Source: Variibacter gotjawalensis (GTDB taxonomy: Bacteria; Pseudomonadota; Alphaproteobacteria; Rhizobiales; Xanthobacteraceae). From it: DNA of 64,000 nt. Where the stretch lies: assembly GCF_002355335.1 (NCBI RefSeq), contig NZ_AP014946.1:3673501-3737500 (forward strand), given 5' to 3'. The stretch's first letter is position 1. Each line of letters opens with the position of its first letter. The position numbers and the translations under genes are program-made. Under the pieces are notes generated by a model. The model worked only from the letters and a program-made list of their open reading frames with translations, searched no databases and was not told where the DNA came from. Positions 1 to 14,134 of this stretch are shown one piece after another.

Positions 1-270
1 CTCGTCGTCGGTTGCGGAAAAGAACTGCGACGCGTGACCGCCGAGCGCACGGCGCAGAACGCTGAGTTCTTGACGGAGGTTGAGTCGCGTTTTCGGGTCG
101 TCACCGGCCCACAGCAGCGATGCCGCATCAGAACGATTGATCCGGCGACGCGGGCTCGAGGCGAGTAGCGCCAGCAGCGCACGCGATTTGCGCGATGTGA
201 TCGGAAGAACGCGTTCGGGCTGAGAGACCGATAGCTCGAGATTGCCGATAACACGAAGCGTGAAACGCAT
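1..270 (-). CDS. SARP/BTAD-type transcriptional regulator, N-terminal part (cut by window edge)
   Basis: Reading the minus strand from the ATG at 270 gives 90 residues that stay open to the window edge. The start (MRFTLRVIGNLELSVS) followed by a Ser-Arg-Lys-Ser-Arg-Ala-Leu-Leu-Ala-Leu-Leu helix and a Leu-Trp-...-Asn-Leu-Arg-Gln-Glu-Leu-Ser-Leu-Arg-Arg segment matches the winged-helix DNA-binding domain of SARP/BTAD and adenylate-cyclase-associated regulators in style. In this family the N-terminal domain binds DNA and the missing C-terminal part (BTAD, TPR or cyclase) senses or responds. Only about a third or less of the protein is visible, so the output domain and target are unknown. It is transcribed in the same direction as rpoC but lies downstream of the rpoC terminator. 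Confidence 0.6.
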   Translation of the reverse strand, partial: MRFTLRVIGNLELSVSQPERVLPITSRKSRALLALLASSPRRRINRSDAASLLWAGDDPKTRLNLRQELSVLRRALGGHASQFFSATDDE

Positions 271-346
271 AACGCGCGAGAACCTGAGATTGCACTGCTT
301 CGCAAACGCTACTCGACTAGTTTGAGCGAGTCACGCAACTCAAAAG

Positions 347-370
347 AAAGGCCGCCCGGAGGCGGCCTTT
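347..370 (-). terminator. Intrinsic terminator downstream of rpoC
   Basis: A perfect 10-bp stem (AAAGGCCGCC pairing with GGCGGCCTTT) with a 4-nt loop sits 23 nt after the rpoC stop. On the minus strand it is followed by a T-rich tract (CTTTTG), so it fits a Rho-independent terminator ending the rplJL-rpoBC operon. Confidence 0.8.
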
Positions 371-392
371 CGGTATTGGTATAAGGAAAAGC

Positions 393-3300
393 TTACTCGG
401 CAGCGGGTGCCGGGAGAGCTTCGGGCTGCTCGGCGCCCGAAGTCTTCTCGCGCTCGTCGAGAATGAGGTCGTCGCGCTTCGTCGCCACTTCGCGCAGACG
501 CGTCATCTGCGCGCCCGTGCCGGCCGGGATCAGGCGGCCCACAATGACGTTCTCCTTGAGACCGTCGAGCGTGTCGTGCTTTCCGCTGACCGCCGCCTCG
601 GTGAGGACGCGGGTGGTCTCCTGGAACGACGCTGCCGAAATGAACGACCGCGTCTGCAAGCTCGCCTTGGTGATGCCGAGGAGAACCGGATGCGCCGTCG
701 CTTCCTTCTTACCCTCTTCCTTCGCCTTGACGTTGATCTCGTCGAACTCGATCTTGTCGATCTGTTCGCCCTCGATGAGATCGGTCTCGCCGCCGTCTTC
801 GATCTCGACCTTCTGCAGCATCTGGCGAACGATCACCTCGATGTGCTTGTCGTTGATCATGACGCCCTGGAGTCGATAGACCTCCTGGATTTCGTTGACG
901 AGATAGGCCGCCAGCTCCTCGACGCCCTTGACCGCAAGAATGTCGTGCGGTGCCGGATTGCCTTCGAGGATGAAGTCGCCCTTTTCGATCGCATCGCCGT
1001 CCTGCAAGTGGATGTGCTTGCCCTTCGGGATGAGATACTCGCGCGGCTCGCTGCCGTCCGTCGGCTCGATCGAGAGACGACGCTTGTTCTTGTAGTCGCG
1101 GCCGAAGCGGATCGTGCCGGAGATTTCCGCGATGACGGCGGCTTCCTTCGGACGGCGTGCTTCGAACAGCTCCGCCACGCGCGGCAGACCGCCCGTGATG
1201 TCGCGTGTCTTGGCGCCTTCCGTGGAGATACGCGCGATGACATCGCCCGCCCGCACCTGCGCGTCCGGATCGACCGAGATGATCGCGTCCACGGCGAGCT
1301 GATAACGAGCATCAGCACCACGCGACAGCTTCTTGACCTTGCCGTCCTTGCCCTTGATCGCAATGGCCGGACGCAAGTCCGCGCCACCGCGCGTCGAGCG
1401 CCAGTCCGTCACGATACGCTTGGCGATGAAGGTCGCTTCGTCGATCGCTTCCGACATCGACTGGCCTTCGACCAGGTCTTCGAACCCGACGATGCCGTCG
1501 ACTTCGCTGATGATCGGGCGTGTGAACGGGTCCCAATCGGCGATGCGCTGGCCGCGCTTGACCTTGTCACCTTCGTCGACCTTTAGGCGCGAGCCGTACT
1601 GGATACGGTGCACTGCGCGCTCCGTACCGTCCGGATCGGACACTACGACCGCCATGTTGCGGACGATCGCAATGTTTTCACCGTCCGCGTTGCGGACGAC
1701 GCCGCGGTTACGGATCGTGATGACACCGTCGAAGTTCGATTCGATGAACGACTGCTCGGAAATCTGAGCAACGCCGCCGATGTGGAACGTACGCATCGTG
1801 AGCTGCGTGCCCGGCTCGCCGATCGACTGCGCCGCGATGACGCCGACCGCTTCGCCCATGTTGACCGGCGTGCCGCGAGCAAGATCGCGGCCGTAGCACT
1901 TGCCGCAAACGCCGCTGGTGACCGAGCAGGTCAGCACCGAGCGAATGCGCACTTCCTGCACGCTCGCCTTGGTGATGAGGTCGACATGGCTTTCGTCGAG
2001 CGCCGTGCCGTTCGGCACGATCACTTCGTGCGTCGCCGGATCACGCACGTCCTCTGCCGTTGTCCGGCCGAGGATGCGCGTTGCCAGCGAGGCGACGACC
2101 GTGCCGGCGTCGATGATCGCGCGCACCTTGATGCCCGCGTCGGTGCCGCAATCGACCGTCGTGATGATGCAGTCCTGCGCCACGTCGACAAGACGGCGGG
2201 TCAGGTAACCCGAGTTCGCCGTCTTGAGCGCCGTATCGGCAAGACCCTTACGCGCACCGTGCGTCGAGTTGAAGTACTCGAGAACCGACAGACCCTCTTT
2301 GAAGTTCGAGATGATCGGCGTCTCGATGATTTCGCCTGAAGGCTTCGTCATCGCGCCGCGCATACCGGCGAGCTGCTTCATCTGCGTCGGCGAACCGCGC
2401 GCTCCCGAGTGGGCCATCATGTAGATCGAGTTGATCGGCCGCTCGCGCTTGCCCGTCTCGTCCTTACGGACGGCCGAGATCTCGCGCATCATTTCTTCGG
2501 CGATCTTGTCGGTGCACTTCGACCAGGCATCGACAACCTTGTTGTACTTCTCGCCCGGGGTGATGAGGCCGTCGTTCTGCTGCTGCTCGTAGTCCTTCAC
2601 GAGCACGCGCGTCTCTTCGACCAGCTTCTTCTTCGAAGCCGGCACCACCATGTCGTCCTTGCCGAACGAGATGCCGGCCTTGAACGCGTTGTGGAAGCCG
2701 AGCGCCATGATGCGATCGCAGAAGATGACCGTGTCCTTCTGACCGCAGTGACGATAGACGGTGTCGATCGTTCCCGAGATCTCGCGCTTCGTCATCAGCT
2801 TGTTGGCGACGTCGAAAGGAATCTTCGGGCTGTTCGGCAGAACTTCGCCGATCTTCACGCGGCCCGGCGTCGTTTCGTACCAGCGGCGGATCGGCCTGCC
2901 ATCGAAGCCGAGACCGTCCCAACGGTACTTGATCTTCGTGTGCAGCGTGATCGCCTTCTCGTGCAACGCGTGATCGATCTCCGCCATTTCGGCGAACACC
3001 TTGCCCTCGCCCGGCTCGCCTTCCTTCATCAACGAAAGATAGTAGAGACCGAGAACGATATCCTGCGACGGCACGATGATCGGCTGGCCGTTCGCCGGAT
3101 GCAGAATGTTGTTTGTCGACATCATGAGCACGCGCGCTTCCAGCTGCGCTTCGAGCGACAGCGGAACGTGCACGGCCATTTGGTCGCCGTCGAAGTCGGC
3201 GTTGAACGCCGCGCAAACCAGCGGATGCAGCTGGATCGCCTTGCCTTCGATCAGTGTCGGCTCGAACGCCTGAATGCCGAGGCGGTGAAGCGTCGGCGCA

Positions 3301-4580
3301 CGGTTGAGCAGCACCGGATGCTCGCGGATAACCTCGTCGAGGATATCCCAAACCTCCGGACGCTCCTTCTCCACCAGCTTCTTGGCCTGCTTGACGGTGG
3401 TCGAGAGACCCTTGGCTTCGAGGCGCGAATAGATGAACGGCTTGAACAGCTCGAGCGCCATCTTCTTCGGCAAGCCGCACTGATGAAGCTTGAGCTCCGG
3501 ACCGACGACGATGACCGAACGGCCCGAATAGTCGACGCGCTTGCCGAGCAGGTTCTGACGGAAGCGGCCCTGCTTGCCCTTCAGCATGTCGGCGAGCGAC
3601 TTCAGCGGACGCTTGTTGGCGCCCGTGATGACGCGGCCGCGGCGGCCGTTGTCGAACAGAGCGTCGACGGCTTCCTGCAGCATGCGCTTTTCGTTGCGGA
3701 TGATGATGTCCGGCGCACGCAGCTCGATCAGGCGCTTCAGTCGGTTGTTACGATTGATGACGCGGCGATAGAGGTCGTTCAAGTCGGACGTCGCAAAGCG
3801 GCCGCCGTCGAGCGGCACGAGCGGACGCAGATCCGGCGGGATCACCGGGACTTGCGTCAGGATCATCCACTCCGGCTTGTTGCCCGAAGCGACGAACGCT
3901 TCGATGAGCTTCAGACGCTTCGCGTTCTTCTTCTTCTTGATTTCCGAATCCGTCTCACCGATCTCGGCGCGCAGATCGACCGCGATCTTCGGCAGATCCA
4001 TCGCTTTCAGCATCTCGCGGATGGCTTCGGCGCCGATCATCGCGGTGAACGAGTCCTGGCCGTACTCGTCCTGAGCGCGGACATAATCGTCCTCCGAGAG
4101 GAGTTGACGATCCTTCAGCGGCGTCAGACCCGGCTCGATGACGACGTAGCTCTCGAAATACAGAATACGCTCAAGTTCCTTGAGCGTGATGTCCATCAGC
4201 ATGCCGATGCGGCTCGGCAGCGACTTCAGGAACCAGATATGCGCGACGGGCGCTGCGAGTTCGATGTGGCCCATGCGCTCGCGCCGAACGCGCGACAGCG
4301 TCACTTCGACACCGCACTTCTCGCAGATGATGCCCTTGTACTTCATGCGCTTGTACTTGCCGCACAAGCATTCGTAGTCCTTGATCGGCCCGAAGATGCG
4401 CGCGCAGAACAAGCCGTCACGCTCCGGCTTGAACGTGCGGTAGTTGATCGTTTCGGGCTTTTTGATTTCGCCGTAGGACCACGACAGGATTTTCTCCGGG
4501 CTCGCGATCGAAATGCGAATCTGGTCGAAAACCTGAGCCGGCGCCTGCGGGCTAAAGAGGTTCATCAGTTCTTGGTTCAT
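393..4580 (-). CDS. rpoC: DNA-directed RNA polymerase subunit beta'
   Basis: Largest core RNA polymerase subunit, 1395 residues. The catalytic loop Asn-Ala-Asp-Phe-Asp-Gly-Asp is at residues 460-466, with Asp462, Asp464 and Asp466 expected to hold the active-site magnesium. The N-terminal zinc cysteines are at 71, 73, 86 and 89, and the second zinc-binding cluster (Cys-Gly-Thr-Asp ... Cys-Gly-Lys-Cys) is visible in the C-terminal third. The start at 4580 is preferred over an in-frame upstream codon at 4610 because a GAGGAG ribosome site sits seven bases before it and the protein then begins [11 protein letters not shown], the usual alphaproteobacterial start. It is the last gene of the rplJ-rplL-rpoB-rpoC series and is separated from rpoB by a repeat-filled 233-bp gap. 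Confidence 0.98.
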   Translation of the reverse strand: MNQELMNLFSPQAPAQVFDQIRISIASPEKILSWSYGEIKKPETINYRTFKPERDGLFCARIFGPIKDYECLCGKYKRMKYKGIICEKCGVEVTLSRVRRERMGHIELAAPVAHIWFLKSLPSRIGMLMDITLKELERILYFESYVVIEPGLTPLKDRQLLSEDDYVRAQDEYGQDSFTAMIGAEAIREMLKAMDLPKIAVDLRAEIGETDSEIKKKKNAKRLKLIEAFVASGNKPEWMILTQVPVIPPDLRPLVPLDGGRFATSDLNDLYRRVINRNNRLKRLIELRAPDIIIRNEKRMLQEAVDALFDNGRRGRVITGANKRPLKSLADMLKGKQGRFRQNLLGKRVDYSGRSVIVVGPELKLHQCGLPKKMALELFKPFIYSRLEAKGLSTTVKQAKKLVEKERPEVWDILDEVIREHPVLLNRAPTLHRLGIQAFEPTLIEGKAIQLHPLVCAAFNADFDGDQMAVHVPLSLEAQLEARVLMMSTNNILHPANGQPIIVPSQDIVLGLYYLSLMKEGEPGEGKVFAEMAEIDHALHEKAITLHTKIKYRWDGLGFDGRPIRRWYETTPGRVKIGEVLPNSPKIPFDVANKLMTKREISGTIDTVYRHCGQKDTVIFCDRIMALGFHNAFKAGISFGKDDMVVPASKKKLVEETRVLVKDYEQQQNDGLITPGEKYNKVVDAWSKCTDKIAEEMMREISAVRKDETGKRERPINSIYMMAHSGARGSPTQMKQLAGMRGAMTKPSGEIIETPIISNFKEGLSVLEYFNSTHGARKGLADTALKTANSGYLTRRLVDVAQDCIITTVDCGTDAGIKVRAIIDAGTVVASLATRILGRTTAEDVRDPATHEVIVPNGTALDESHVDLITKASVQEVRIRSVLTCSVTSGVCGKCYGRDLARGTPVNMGEAVGVIAAQSIGEPGTQLTMRTFHIGGVAQISEQSFIESNFDGVITIRNRGVVRNADGENIAIVRNMAVVVSDPDGTERAVHRIQYGSRLKVDEGDKVKRGQRIADWDPFTRPIISEVDGIVGFEDLVEGQSMSEAIDEATFIAKRIVTDWRSTRGGADLRPAIAIKGKDGKVKKLSRGADARYQLAVDAIISVDPDAQVRAGDVIARISTEGAKTRDITGGLPRVAELFEARRPKEAAVIAEISGTIRFGRDYKNKRRLSIEPTDGSEPREYLIPKGKHIHLQDGDAIEKGDFILEGNPAPHDILAVKGVEELAAYLVNEIQEVYRLQGVMINDKHIEVIVRQMLQKVEIEDGGETDLIEGEQIDKIEFDEINVKAKEEGKKEATAHPVLLGITKASLQTRSFISAASFQETTRVLTEAAVSGKHDTLDGLKENVIVGRLIPAGTGAQMTRLREVATKRDDLILDEREKTSGAEQPEALPAPAAE

Positions 4581-4686
4581 GCCTAGCTCCTCATTGAGGA
4601 AGCGCCGCAAAACGCCGACACGCTTCCGAGGGTATCAACTTGCGAAGCGGACCCATCCGCTCCGTAGAAACTTGCCTGGCCGCCGA

Positions 4687-4804
4687 TCCTTCGAGACGCT
4701 CGCTCCGCGAGCTCCTCAGGATGACGGCGGAGAAATTCAGCAGGTGACCGTCATCCTGAGGAGCGAGGGTTGGCTTTTGCCGACCCTCGCGTCTCGAAGG
4801 ATGA
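4687..4804. repeat. Inverted pair of intergenic palindromic repeats between rpoB and rpoC
   Basis: Two facing units, 4687-4725 and 4750-4804, share the ends TCCTTCGAGACGC and GTCATCCTGAGGAGC in opposite orientation. The second unit also has an internal stem (GCGAGGGT/ACCCTCGC). A third unit of the same family lies at 54751-54793. This type of REP/RUP-like element is common between genes of rhizobial genomes. Its position inside the rpoBC transcript means both arms would fold in the mRNA. Confidence 0.8.
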
Positions 4805-4813
4805 ACGTCCCTG

Positions 4814-8932
<4,119 letters not shown>

Positions 8933-9140
8933 CTCGCCTCTCAATATTCGTGCCTCGAAATCCGGTCCTGGCAACCTGACTTCGGGTATTGCGGCTGCCG
9001 AGCCACCGGGCTGGCGCCGAGATCAAGGATGCGCGTCCGCACCCTCGGGAAAATTCGTAACTACGCCGCCGAGCGGCGCACCTGCAGCACTTCACTTAAC
9101 TTCCGCGCCGGCTTGTGGCCGACCCGTAACGGGCGAAAGG

Positions 9141-9163
9141 CCGGGGCTGACGCGCAGCCCCGG
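9141..9163 (-). terminator. Hairpin between rplL and rpoB, possible attenuator
   Basis: A perfect 9-bp GC-rich stem (CCGGGGCTG/CAGCCCCGG) with a 5-nt loop begins 10 nt after the rplL stop. On the minus strand it is followed only by a short CTTTCG, so termination is probably partial. A partial terminator between rplL and rpoB is known in E. coli, where it lowers rpoBC expression relative to ribosomal protein genes; the same role here is inferred. Confidence 0.55.
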
Positions 9164-9172
9164 CTTTCCGAA

Positions 9173-9550
9173 TTACTTGAGCTCGACCTTGGCGCCAGCC
9201 TTTTCGAGCTGAGCCTTGAGCTTCTCGGCTTCGTCCTTGGCAACGCCTTCCTTGACGGGCTTCGGCGCGCCTTCGACCAGGTCCTTGGCTTCCTTGAGGC
9301 CCAGGCCCGTGATCGCGCGGACTTCCTTAATGACTTCGATCTTCTTGTCGCCGGCAGCAGCCAGCACGACCGTGAATTCGGTCTTCTCTTCAGCAGCAGC
9401 AGCAGCGCCGCCGCCACCCGGAGCAGCCGCAACCGCAACAGCGGCAGCAGCCGAAACGCCCCACTTCTCTTCGAGCATCTTGGCGAGCTCAGCAGCCTCG
9501 AGAACGGTCAGGCTCGAGAGTTCGTCAACGATTTTGGAAAGGTCAGCCAT
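9173..9550 (-). CDS. rplL: Large ribosomal subunit protein bL12 (L7/L12)
   Basis: Stalk protein of the large ribosomal subunit, 125 residues, the normal length. It shows the N-terminal dimerisation helices ([31 protein letters not shown], read in parts), the Ala/Gly-rich hinge at about residues 34-54, and the C-terminal factor-binding domain with [20 protein letters not shown] and the [16 protein letters not shown] helix. It binds L10 and recruits EF-Tu and EF-G. It starts 51 nt after rplJ in the same operon and has an AAGGA ribosome site. Confidence 0.97.
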   Translation of the reverse strand: MADLSKIVDELSSLTVLEAAELAKMLEEKWGVSAAAAVAVAAAPGGGGAAAAAEEKTEFTVVLAAAGDKKIEVIKEVRAITGLGLKEAKDLVEGAPKPVKEGVAKDEAEKLKAQLEKAGAKVELK

Positions 9551-9601
9551 GGATATAGGTCCTTATTGGGTTCAAACCAGATGTGGTTCTGTATCTTGTG
9601 A

Positions 9602-10120
9602 TCAGGCGGCTTCGCCTTTGGCGGCGTAAGCGCCGACGACGCGCGCGACCTTGGCCGCGGGCGCATTGGCCAGTTGAGCCAGTTTGGTTGCCGGAGCCTG
9701 GATAAGGCCGACCAGTTTCGCACGCAGCTCGTCGAGTGACGGCAGCGTTGCCAGCGCCTTGACCCCGGAGGGATCCAGCACCGTCTTGCCCATGGCTCCG
9801 CCCAGGATGACCAGCTTTTCGTTGGTCTTCGCAAAGTCGGAGGCAACTTTGGCAGCCGCGACCGGATCGCCCGAATAGGCGAGCAGGGTCGGCCCCTTGA
9901 GCAGCGAACCGATCGAAGCAACGTCGGTCCCATCGAGCGCGATCTTGGCAAGCCGATTCTTGGCCACCTTCACGCTCGCGCCTGCCGCCCGCATCTGCCG
10001 ACGAAGCGTCGACATCTGCGCAACCGTCAGCCCAGCATAGTGACAAACCACGACCACGGTCGTCGACTTGAACACATCCTGGAGCGACGCGACGGAGGCA
10101 GCTTTTTCTGCACGATCCAT
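9602..10120 (-). CDS. rplJ: Large ribosomal subunit protein uL10
   Basis: 172-residue L10, the stalk base that anchors L7/L12 dimers. The N-terminal RNA-binding domain ([22 protein letters not shown], and [12 protein letters not shown]) and the C-terminal helix that carries L7/L12 are clear. It is the first gene of rplJ-rplL-rpoB-rpoC here. In most bacteria rplA lies directly upstream, but here rplA is about 7.9 kb away, so this operon needs its own promoter in the long region at 10121-10875. L10 usually represses its own mRNA leader; that leader would be in the same region. Confidence 0.97.
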   Translation of the reverse strand: MDRAEKAASVASLQDVFKSTTVVVVCHYAGLTVAQMSTLRRQMRAAGASVKVAKNRLAKIALDGTDVASIGSLLKGPTLLAYSGDPVAAAKVASDFAKTNEKLVILGGAMGKTVLDPSGVKALATLPSLDELRAKLVGLIQAPATKLAQLANAPAAKVARVVGAYAAKGEAA

Positions 10121-10875
10121 TAAGTGCGCTCTTCAATTTGGCGGATTGCTCCGCCGGTTGCACCTGCCGCTCAGCATTTCGCAAGAAATGCCAGAACAGC
10201 GATTTGGACTTTCGTCCTGCCCGCCGGACGCAGCGCCTTCATTCGCCGAAACGAAAAGGGCGTCACGCCAAGTGCAAAGGTTAGAACCCGTATCCGTTCA
10301 ATGGCTTGCACCATTTTCCGGATTCAACTTCGTAACCCGTCTATGCAGGCCCTGCCGAACCTTTTTGGGACTGTGTGCCGCCTGAAACTCTGACTTCAGT
10401 CGGCTGCCCAAGCGATTCTGAATTAAGCCGACGAATCGGCGCCTGCAGTCTCGGACAGGAGTGGCAATCTCGCCCGCCTAGAGACGTTCGAAACTACCGT
10501 GCGTTTCCTAAAATCGAAGATGATTCAAAGGCTTCTCTCGCTCAGTTGAATCCGTTTGGATGTCCTGAGGATTGAAGTCTTGTCACCTTTGGTTTTTGAG
10601 AAACGCACGAAAGCGCGCCGACTTAAACAGGGTCGGCACGCCCTCTGCGCGCCTTTTGACTCCAAAAGCCCGCCAGCGCAAGAGAAAATGTCATCAAGCT
10701 GACGTGTGCGGAAGGAAGGCTCTCCTGCCGAGACCGCAGGGCAATCAACCTGCGGTGTTCCCGGATCGGGGTATGCATCGGCAGCGCTAGCCTGCTTCCC
10801 TGACATGCAATCTCAGCGATTGACGCACTGCACCTAACGCAGGCAAACACAGCCGGTACCCGAAAGAGTTGCCCG
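10121..10875. other. 755-bp region between rplJ and a GNAT gene; presumed rplJ leader, no gene recognised
   Basis: No convincing coding sequence was found. The half next to rplJ is expected to be the L10-L12 autoregulatory leader: it has short inverted segments (for example GGCGGATTGCTCCGCC at about 10141-10156 and GCATTTCGCAAGAAATGC at about 10175-10192). The distal half (10400-10870) is visibly lower in GC than the surrounding genes. No clear sigma-70 match could be fixed for rplJ on the minus strand. Confidence 0.5.
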
Positions 10876-11292
10876 ATGACCTCGCCGGTCCTTTATGCGC
10901 GCGAGCAAACTATTGCCGTTGCCGAATTTCGAACCGTACTCGCTGAGTCAGGAATGGACGCGATCCGTCCGGTCGAGGACGAGGCGCGCCTCGCTGCGAT
11001 GCTCGCAGGCGCAAACCTGATCGTTACCGCGCGCCGCGCCGAAGACGGTAAACTGATCGGCATTTCCCGCTCGATCACCGACTTTTCCTGGGTCTGCTAC
11101 CTGGCCGAACTCGCCGTTTCCGCCGAGGCGCAAAAGCTCGGTATCGGCCAAGGATTGCTGGCCGAAATGCGTCGTATCCTGGGTAGCGGCGTCAGCATCG
11201 TCCTTCAGTCGGTCCCCGAAGCGGTCGGCTTCTATCAGCGCGCCGGCATGAAACCGGCATCCGACACCTTCATCTATCGACGAAAACAGTGA
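10876..11292 (+). CDS. GNAT family N-acetyltransferase
   Basis: 138 residues with the short GNAT fold: the acetyl-CoA pyrophosphate loop is seen as Glu-Ala-Gln-Lys-Leu-Gly-Ile-Gly-Gln-Gly-Leu at about residues 91-101, followed by the LLAEMRRIL helix, and the C-terminal GFYQRAGMKPAS strand typical of the family. It should transfer an acetyl group to a small-molecule or protein amine; the substrate cannot be read from sequence. Its stop overlaps the start of the next gene by 4 bases (GTGA), so it is translationally coupled to a drug-exporter-like MFS protein. A role in drug or metabolite modification plus export is an inference from that pairing only. Confidence 0.8.
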   Translation: MTSPVLYAREQTIAVAEFRTVLAESGMDAIRPVEDEARLAAMLAGANLIVTARRAEDGKLIGISRSITDFSWVCYLAELAVSAEAQKLGIGQGLLAEMRRILGSGVSIVLQSVPEAVGFYQRAGMKPASDTFIYRRKQ

Positions 11293-12545
11293 TCCCCGCC
11301 CCCACCACAAAGCCGTCCTTCACCGAGTTCGTTTGCTTGATCGCCTTCATGATGGCGATCACGGCCTTCTCTATCGACAATCTCCTGCCCGCCTTCGACG
11401 TCATCCGGCGCGACTTCAAACTCGACAACCCCAACGACGCGCAGCTCTTGGTCTACGCCTACCTGATGTCGTTCGGCGTCGCGCAGATCGTCTACGGCCC
11501 GCTCTCGGACATGCTCGGGCGCCGCCCAGTCCTCATCGTCGGCACCCTGATCTTCGTCGCCGGTGCCGCGCTCGCGATCTTCGCGCCGAACTTCCAGCTT
11601 CTGATTTGCGCCCGCATCATCCAAGGCATCGGCTCGGCAGCGGGCCGCGTCCTCGCCGTCGCGATCGTGCGCGACCTCTATCGCGGCAGCGACATGGCGC
11701 GCGTCATGTCGCTCGCCATGATGGCCTTCTTGATCGCACCGATTATCGCTCCAGCGATCGGCACCGGGCTGCTGATGCTCGGCAACTGGCACCTGATCTT
11801 CGGCGCGATGCTGTTGCTCGGCCTGACGCTTCTCGTCTGGTTCGTTCTGCGCATGCCCGAGACGCTGCATCCCGAATACCGGATGGCGCCGTCGCTCTCC
11901 CGCATCTGGCGCGCGATCACGACGACGATGACGACGCGCGTGTCGATCGGCTACGGCACTGCCGTCGGTCTGCTGCTCGGCTGCGTGATGGGCTACGTCG
12001 GCTCTGCGCAACAGATCCTCGAGACCACCGTTTACGGCCTGGGCAAAGCCTTCTCGCTCTACTTCGCGATCCTGGCGACGGCGCAAGGCGCGGCGGCTCT
12101 CATCAGCTCGCGTTTCGTCCGCCTCATCGGCATGCGCCGCCTTGCGCATTTCGGCGCCTGCGGTTTCGCTCTGACCGGCATCGTGATGGTCGCGGCCGCA
12201 TTGATCTGGGCCGGGAAGCCGCCCTTCCCGCTCTACTACGCTCTGCTGATGGCGTGCTTCTTCCTCTTCGGCCTCACCGTGCCAAGCTTCAACGCGATGT
12301 CGATGGAGCCGCTCGGCGCGATCGCCGGAACCGCCGCGGCGTTTCTCGGCACCTACACGACGATCCTGGGTGCGGTGTTCGGCCTGATCCTCGGCCGTTA
12401 CTTCGATGGCACGGTGCTGCCGCTATCGATCGGCGTCGCGGCGCTTGGAAGCCTGTGCGTCGTGACGATCCTGTGGGCCGAGCGCGGACGCTTGTTCGGC
12501 GCTGCGCCGCCGCCAGCCGAGCCGCCGCCCGCTAAAAAAGACTAG
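11289..12545 (+). CDS. MFS transporter, Bcr/CflA drug-resistance type
   Basis: 418 residues with about 12 hydrophobic segments. The first loop shows the Bcr/CflA pattern: an N-terminal TM ending in SIDNLLPAFDVI, then AQIVYGPLSDMLGRRPVLI, the MFS motif A region. A second signature, IIQGIGSAAGRVLAVAIVRDL, fits the exporter family. It is expected to be a proton-driven exporter in the inner membrane. The GTG start overlaps the GNAT stop by 4 bases. At its 3' end the stop codon overlaps, on the other strand, the stop of the L,D-transpeptidase gene, so the two are tightly convergent. Confidence 0.85.
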   Translation: MIPAPTTKPSFTEFVCLIAFMMAITAFSIDNLLPAFDVIRRDFKLDNPNDAQLLVYAYLMSFGVAQIVYGPLSDMLGRRPVLIVGTLIFVAGAALAIFAPNFQLLICARIIQGIGSAAGRVLAVAIVRDLYRGSDMARVMSLAMMAFLIAPIIAPAIGTGLLMLGNWHLIFGAMLLLGLTLLVWFVLRMPETLHPEYRMAPSLSRIWRAITTTMTTRVSIGYGTAVGLLLGCVMGYVGSAQQILETTVYGLGKAFSLYFAILATAQGAAALISSRFVRLIGMRRLAHFGACGFALTGIVMVAAALIWAGKPPFPLYYALLMACFFLFGLTVPSFNAMSMEPLGAIAGTAAAFLGTYTTILGAVFGLILGRYFDGTVLPLSIGVAALGSLCVVTILWAERGRLFGAAPPPAEPPPAKKD

Positions 12546-13984
12546 CGGCCGCGCGTCCAGACGATGAAGTCGGTCTCGAGACCCGTCTCCGGGCCGATGC
12601 CGTAGTCGGTCACGTAAACCGACGCGCCATGCGACATCATCTCGCTGATCCGCGCCGAAACCTCTTGCGGGATCTTCACGCGGTCGAGCGCCTCATGCGC
12701 CGAGGAGACGCCGAGCGCCGGATCGGTCTTGAGCGGATTCGGGTTCTGCTTGGTCGGGCGTGTGTCGGCCGGCGGTGCCCCCGGCATCGTGATTGCGGTC
12801 CAGCGGAACGTCTCGTCTTCGTTCGGCGAAATCGCCGTGAAGAGATGCGTGCCGATCGCCTGCTCGGGCTTCTCGATCGTGATCGCGGTCTCGAACACCG
12901 GAGCGAATTGCTTCCGGACGTAGAGCTTGCCTTCGCGGCGGCTGATGAAGACCGAGACCGGACCTGCGCGCAGCGGACGACCCTGCGCATCGACCGGCGG
13001 CGGAGCGGCGGCGACAGCCGGCGGCGCAACCGGAGCAGCGGACGGCGCGGGCTCGGCAGTTGTCGCCGGGGCAGCAGCGGGTGCGTCGGCCTTGGCTGCC
13101 GGCGGAGCAACCGGCGCAGCGTCGGTCACGACTGGAGCGGCTTCGATGATCGGCACGCCTTCCGGCGTCAGTTCGAACTCGGGCGCTTTGACGGGCGGAT
13201 TGGCATCGATCGCCGGCCGCGTCTCGACCGGACGCGCGTCGTTCGTGCGGGTCGCAGCCTGCGCAACACGGACAAGTTCCGGCGCTTCGGCGACGACCTT
13301 CGCCTTCTGCTTGAACAACGCCGGATGCGAGAAGTCGCTCGGCACGACCGGCTCACGCGTGACGACGACGCGCATGCCCATCTTGCTCATCGCCCACATC
13401 TGGCGCGCGAAGTATTCGGGCAAGCGTACGCAACCATGCGACGCCGGATAACCCGGCAGCACACCTTGATGCATCGCGACGCCCGACCAGGTCAGGCGCT
13501 GCATGTAGGGCATCGGCGCATTGCTGTAGAGGTTCGACTTATGATGGCGGCTCTTCTGGATGATGCTGAAGATGCCGGTCGGTGTCGGGTGGCTCGCGGT
13601 GCCGCTCGAGATCGGGCTCTGCGCAATCTCGTGGCCATCGGCGTAAAGAACCAGACGCTGGCGCGCGATCGACACGGCGACGAAAAGGTCTTTGCCCTTC
13701 GCCTGCGCGACGACACCGCTGTCTTGCTTCTTCTCTGTCGGCGTCAGCGCGCGAACCTTCGGCTTCTTCGCCGTCTGCTTCTTCGGCTGGGCCGGCTCGT
13801 TATACTGCGGGTAAGCCGGAGCCCGCGACGGCTCGTTGCGGCCCCAAAACAGAAACGCATGGGCCGGCGGAGTACCGGCCAAAACTGCCGAGAAGAGTGC
13901 CGTGCACCCCGTCAGAACAATTCCAATCTTGCGGCTCACGGCAAAGGCCCTATTCCGAGTGATTCTTTGCGGTACTTGTCTCAT
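12542..13984 (-). CDS. L,D-transpeptidase (YkuD domain), exported
   Basis: 480-residue cell-wall enzyme. After a basic N-terminus there is a hydrophobic segment (KIGIVLTGCTALFSAVLAG) ending in a PPAHA signal-peptide site. The YkuD domain covers about residues 95-215, with the catalytic motif Ser-His-Gly-Cys-Val-Arg-Leu and the nucleophile at Cys185; His about 14 residues before it (AMHQGV) completes the site. The rest is an Ala/Pro-rich linker (about 235-345) and a C-terminal domain of unknown role that begins near GPVSVFISRREGKLYV, which looks like a second, degenerate YkuD-like segment without a clear Cys. It should make 3-3 peptidoglycan crosslinks or attach proteins to the wall in the periplasm. 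Confidence 0.85.
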   Translation of the reverse strand: MRQVPQRITRNRAFAVSRKIGIVLTGCTALFSAVLAGTPPAHAFLFWGRNEPSRAPAYPQYNEPAQPKKQTAKKPKVRALTPTEKKQDSGVVAQAKGKDLFVAVSIARQRLVLYADGHEIAQSPISSGTASHPTPTGIFSIIQKSRHHKSNLYSNAPMPYMQRLTWSGVAMHQGVLPGYPASHGCVRLPEYFARQMWAMSKMGMRVVVTREPVVPSDFSHPALFKQKAKVVAEAPELVRVAQAATRTNDARPVETRPAIDANPPVKAPEFELTPEGVPIIEAAPVVTDAAPVAPPAAKADAPAAAPATTAEPAPSAAPVAPPAVAAAPPPVDAQGRPLRAGPVSVFISRREGKLYVRKQFAPVFETAITIEKPEQAIGTHLFTAISPNEDETFRWTAITMPGAPPADTRPTKQNPNPLKTDPALGVSSAHEALDRVKIPQEVSARISEMMSHGASVYVTDYGIGPETGLETDFIVWTRGR

Positions 13985-14134
13985 GAGATCGGTAACCAGG
14001 CGTTAGCAGCGCTGCCACACTTGCCAAGTATTTCGCCCCTGAGTTGCAGAGAATGACATCGACCAACGCGCGATTTTCGGGCAATCGGGTGTTCCGAAGC
14101 TGGCTTAAGCTCGCCAAAGAAAAGGAAACGCCCC

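Noticed and set aside
10375-10806. Short frames in the region upstream of the GNAT gene
   Set aside because: They overlap on both strands, lack ribosome sites and show no family features.
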